A stretch of DNA of 64,000 bases from the NCBI GenBank assembly GCA_022376925.1, contig JAIOJX010000030.1:171239298-171303297 (forward strand), written 5' to 3'. The notes beneath the pieces are model-generated. The model saw only the letters and a list, made by a program, of their open reading frames with translations. It did not search any database and was not told where the DNA came from. This stretch comes from Tragulus kanchil. Taxonomy: Eukaryota; Chordata; Mammalia; Artiodactyla; Tragulidae. Positions within the stretch are counted from its first letter, which is position 1. Every line of letters begins with the position of its first letter. The position numbers and the translations under genes are program-made. Of the stretch, positions 60,644 through 64,000 are shown in pieces.

Positions 60644-62597
60644 CAGTGAAATTGGTGTATAATTTTAATTTTTTTTTTGTCTTTGCCTGATTTTGGTATC
60701 AGGGTGATGGTGGCCTCATAGAATGTGTTTGGAAGTGTTCCTTCCTGTGCAATTATTTGGAAGAGTTTTAGGACAGGCATTAGCTCTTCTTTAAATGTTT
60801 TGTAGAATTCGCCCGTGAAGCCATCTGGCCCTGGGCTTTTATTTTTGGTTAATTTTTTAATCAAAAATTTGATTTCTGAGTTTGTGATTGGGTTATTCTT
60901 AGTTTCTATTTCTTCCTGGTTGAGTCTTGGAAGATTAATCTTTTCCAAGAAACTGTCCATTTCTTCTAGGTTGTCCAGTTTGTTGCCATCTAGTTGTTCA
61001 TAATAGTCTTTTATAATCCTTTGGGTTTCTGCATTATCTGTTGTAATCTCTCTTTTTTCATTTTTGATTTTGTGGATCTGCTTCTTTCTTTTTTTCTTAA
61101 TGAGTCTGGCCACTGGTTTGTCAATTTTGTTAATCTTTTCCAAGAACCAGCTTCTTCTTTTATTTATCTTTACTATTGTTTCTTTCACTTCTTTTTCATT
61201 TATTTCTTCTCTGATCTTTATGGCTTCTCTTCTTCTGCTAACTTTGGGATGTTTTCGCTCTTTTCTTTCTCCAGTTGTTGTAAGTGTAGGGTTTAGTCAT
61301 CTGTTTGATATTTTTCTTGTTTCATGAGGTAGGATTGTATTGCTACAAATTTCCCTCTTAGAATTGCTTTCGTGGTATCCCATAGGTTTTGTACTGTCAT
61401 GTGTTCATTGTCATTTTCTTCTAGGAATTTTTAAACTTGTCCTTTGATTTGCTCGGTAATCAGTTTTTTTTCTAGGTATGTGTTGTTTAATCTCCATGTG
61501 CTTGTGTTTCAGATTTTGTCGAAGGCTTTTTCTGCACCTATGGAGATTATCATGTGATTTTTGTCTCTCAATTTATTGATATGGTGTATCACATTGATTG
61601 ATTTGCGGATATTGAAGAATCCTTGCATGCCTGGGATGAACCCGACTTTGTCATGATGTATGAACTTTTGGATGTGTTGTTGAATTCTGTTTGCTAGGAT
61701 TTTGTTGAGGATTTCGGCGTCCAAATTCATCAGTGAAATTGGTGTATAATTTTAATTTTTTTTTTGTCTTTGCCTGATTTTGGTATCAGGGTGATGGTGG
61801 CCTCATAGAATGTGTTTGGAAGTGTTCCTTCCTGTGCAATTATTTGGAAGAGTTTTAGGACAGGCATTAGCTCTTCTTTAAATGTTTTGTAGAATTCGCC
61901 CGTGAAGCCATCTGGCCCTGGGCTTTTATTTTTGGTTAATTTTTTAATCAAAAATTTGATTTCTGAGTTTGTGATTGGGTTATTCTTAGTTTCTATTTCT
62001 TCCTGGTTGAGTCTTGGAAGATTAATCTTTTCCAAGAAACTGTCCATTTCTTCTAGGTTGTCCAGTTTGTTGCCATCTAGTTGTTCATAATAGTCTTTTA
62101 TAATCCTTTGGGTTTCTGCATTATCTGTTGTAATCTCTCTTTTTTCATTTTTGATTTTGTGGATCTGCTTCTTTCTTTTTTTCTTAATGAGTCTGGCCAC
62201 TGGTTTGTCAATTTTGTTAATCTTTTCCAAGAACCAGCTTCTTCTTTTATTTATCTTTACTATTGTTTCTTTCACTTCTTTTTCATTTATTTCTTCTCTG
62301 ATCTTTATGGCTTCTCTTCTTCTGCTAACTTTGGGATGTTTTCGCTCTTTTCTTTCTCCAGTTGTTGTAAGTGTAGGGTTTAGTCATCTGTTTGATATTT
62401 TTCTAGTTTCGTCAGGTAGGATTGTATTGCTATAAATTTCACTCTTAGAATTGCTTTTGCAGTATCCTATAGGTTTTGCACTGTCATGTGTTCATTGTCA
62501 TTTTCTTCTAGGAATTTTTAAAATTTTTCCTTTGATTTGCTCGGTAATCAGTTTGTTTTTTAGGTATGTGTTGTTTAATCTCCACGTGTTTGTGTTT
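60424..62597. repeat. Tandem duplication 21, period 1087 bp
   Basis: Copies are 60424-61510 and 61511 to about 62597. The bodies are identical up to about 61310, but the last about 200 bases of copy 1 differ from copy 2 by scattered substitutions and small changes at roughly one in ten to fifteen bases, as two different L1 copies would. This end of copy 1 seems to come from another L1 locus. Confidence 0.9.
60643..61188 (-). pseudogene. L1 ORF2 linker and RT N-terminus
   Basis: A 181-residue frame: [80 protein letters not shown], then [14 protein letters not shown]. These are the standard blocks between the endonuclease and RT of L1 ORF2p. It runs out at an A-rich indel before the motif-A frame. 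Copied exactly at 61730-62275. Confidence 0.92.
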
Positions 62598-63037
62598 TTA
62601 GCAGGTTTCCTCCTGTAGTTGATCTCTAGTCTCATTGCATTGTGATCCGAGAAGATGGTTGATACAATTTCAGTTTTCTTGAATTGACTGAGGTTTGATT
62701 TGTGGCCCAAGATGTGGTCCGTCTTGGAGAATGTTCCATGAGCACTTGAGAAGAAAGTGTATTCTTCTGCTTTTGGATGAATGGTCCTAAAGATATCCAT
62801 GAGGATGATCTCTTCTAGTGTGCCATTTAAGGCTTGTGTTTATTTATTAATTTTCTGTTTTGATGATCTGTCCTTTGGTGTGAGAGGAGTATTAAAGTCT
62901 CCTACTATTATTATGTTATTGTTGATTTCTTCTTTTATGTCTGAAAGTGTTTGCCTTATGTACTGGGGTGCTCCTGTGTTGGGTGCATAGATATTTGTAA
63001 TTGTTACGTCTTCCTCTTGGATCGATCCCTTGAACAT
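62498..63037 (-). pseudogene. L1 ORF2 endonuclease domain, partial
   Basis: Frames 62840-63037 (VTITNIYAPNTGAPQYIRQT, then IIIVGDFNTPLTPKDRSS) and 62498-62800 (HGTFSKTDHILGHKSNLSQF, IVSTIFSDHNAMRLEINYR) carry the GDFN and SDHN motifs of the APE-type endonuclease. They are in two frames, so at least one indel or stop separates them. The first about 100 codons of the domain are missing where a second L1 begins. Confidence 0.9.
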
Positions 63038-64000
63038 TATGTAGTATCCTGCCTTGTCTCTTCTAATCTTCTTTATTTTTTTTCTTTATTTTAAAGATTT
63101 TACAGAGTTTTGTTGTTCAGCAACATGTATGTTCCCAGATCATTCATATGCATATCCCTGGACCCTCCCCTCACCCAGTTCCCCCCCTCCAATCCCTCCA
63201 GACCATCGCCCCAAGTGGTTGTAGGTACTCCTATCCCCCTAGCACAATGACAGTAGCTATCTTTTCCACACATGACAGTATAGGTTTCCATGTTACTTCC
63301 TCCGTGCCTCCCTCCCACTGTTCGGTCTCCACAATGTCTTTATGTCTATTCTCTGTTTCTTCATGAGTTCACTGTGTGTGTTATCATGACCCTCTTACTA
63401 GATTCCATATATATGAGTTAGTATACTATACTTGTCTTTCTCTTTTTGACTTACTTCACTTTTTATGATAGGTTCTAGAGCCAGCCACTTCATTAGGACT
63501 GAGTCTTCTGCATTTCTTTTAACAGCTGAGTAGTATTCCATTGTATATATGTACCAGAGCTTCTGGATCCATTCATTCATCGATAGACATCTAGGTTGCT
63601 TCCATGTTCTGGCTATTGTATAGAGAGCTGCAGTGAACATTGGGGTACAGGTGCCTCTTTCAGTTTTGATTTCATCAGGATATAAGCCTAATAGTGGGAT
63701 TGCTGGGTCATAGGGTGCTTCTATTTTTAGTTTTTTAAGGAATCTCCATATTGTCTTCCATAGAGGTTGTATTAATTTCAGTTTTCTTGAATTGACTGAG
63801 GTTTGATTTGTGGCCCAAGATGTGGTCCGTCTTGGAGAATGTTCCATGAGCACTTGAGAAGAAAGTGTATTCTTCTGCTTTTGGATGAATGGTCCTAAAG
63901 ATATCCATGAGGATGATCTCTTCTAGTGTGCCATTTAAGGCTTGTGTTTATTTATTAATTTTCTGTTTTGATGATCTGTCCTTTGGTGTGAGAGGAGTAT
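62666..64000. repeat. Tandem duplication 22, period 1108 bp, cut by window end
   Basis: Copy 1 is 62666-63773; copy 2 starts at 63774 (ATTAATTTCAGTTTTCTTGA) and matches from there to the last base of the window, equivalent to 62892. Copy 1 spans the L1 endonuclease region and the 3' part of the second L1. The right edge is outside the window. Confidence 0.9.
63071..63780 (-). mobile_element. Second L1, 3' part, abutting the endonuclease region
   Basis: From poly-T/A-rich sequence at 63071-63100, through a 3' UTR (TTACAGAGTTTTGTTGTTCA) to the ORF2 C-terminus at 63398 to about 63780 ([54 protein letters not shown] and stop). This C-terminus is unbroken. It lies within the 5' side of the large L1, so it is probably a nested insertion. 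The frame's first 30 residues are already past the duplication junction and belong to the other L1. Confidence 0.85.

Larger units (their letters stand above)
56039..63070 (-). mobile_element. Large degenerate L1 LINE with intact order but broken ORF2
   Basis: Reading on the minus strand: endonuclease part (about 63037 to 62498), linker and RT start (62275 to 61730 and again 61188 to 60643), RT core with FADDM (60383 to 59958), thumb region (59897 to 59677), C-terminal domain with [14 protein letters not shown] and CWRGC (58101 to 57799), then 3' UTR and poly-A (poly-T at 57134-57149 and 56039-56053). Three tandem duplications lie inside it. Without them it would be about 3.9 kb. Frameshifts and stops make it inactive. 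Confidence 0.9.

Noticed and set aside
60994..61296. Phe/Leu-rich plus-strand frames, duplicated at 62081-62383
   Set aside because: Antisense of the Lys-rich ORF2 linker; not genes.
1040..64000. Satellite DNA or CRISPR-like array
   Set aside because: Each repeated unit is a different sequence and occurs only two or three times; there are no short regular repeats with spacers and the context is mammalian.

Overview
The window is nuclear DNA from a ruminant, most likely a pecoran artiodactyl. The evidence is its mobile elements. There is a BovB (RTE-type) LINE fragment near 50.9 kb, Bov-tA type SINEs near 10.3, 11.4, 12.6, 33.8 and 34.2 kb, and CHR-type tRNA-derived SINEs near 24.7, 47.1, 52.1 and 54.1 kb. 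Old MIR and L2 fossils and several L1 elements of artiodactyl type are also present. I found no host protein-coding gene, exon set, tRNA, rRNA, CRISPR array or bacterial-type element. The only coding-like sequence is degenerate LINE ORF2.

The dominant structure is 22 direct tandem duplications, each of a different sequence, with periods of only about 0.98 to 1.21 kb (mean about 1.1 kb). Junctions lie near 2109, 7198, 10584, 12569, 14414, 16353, 20085, 22070, 25452, 27266, 31973, 36995, 39010, 42403, 44343, 47297, 49839, 52583, 56784, 58602, 61511 and 63774. They add roughly 24 kb, so the underlying locus is probably about 40 kb. Most pairs are nearly identical, and the mismatches mostly sit at the 3' end of copy 1 and the 5' start of copy 2, right at the junction. 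That is what unmerged overlapping contig ends, or poor gap patches, would leave. A biological origin (template-switch tandem duplication) is not excluded by sequence alone but looks less likely.

Layout. 0-6 kb: unremarkable DNA with a polypyrimidine tract, one duplication and a MIR. 6-8.3 kb: duplicated L2 and MIR fossils. 9.4-17.4 kb: a chain of four overlapping duplications carrying a Bov-tA SINE and an L2. 19-28.4 kb: two more chains with an AG microsatellite and a CHR SINE. 28.4-35.9 kb: MIR fossils, one duplication and a SINE nested in a MIR. 35.9-40.7 kb: old L1 fragments on the minus strand. 41.3-48.5 kb: duplicated non-coding DNA, an L1 3' fragment and a CHR SINE. 48.8-55.6 kb: a short L1 insertion, BovB, two inverted CHR SINEs and a truncated L1. 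55.7-64 kb: a long minus-strand L1 whose ORF2 is broken by point mutations, by a nested L1 and by four of the tandem duplications.

Nothing here works together as a gene system. The main value of the window is as a record of insertions and as a probable assembly problem that would inflate any gene or repeat count made from it. All repeat-family names come from recognising sequence, not from a database search.
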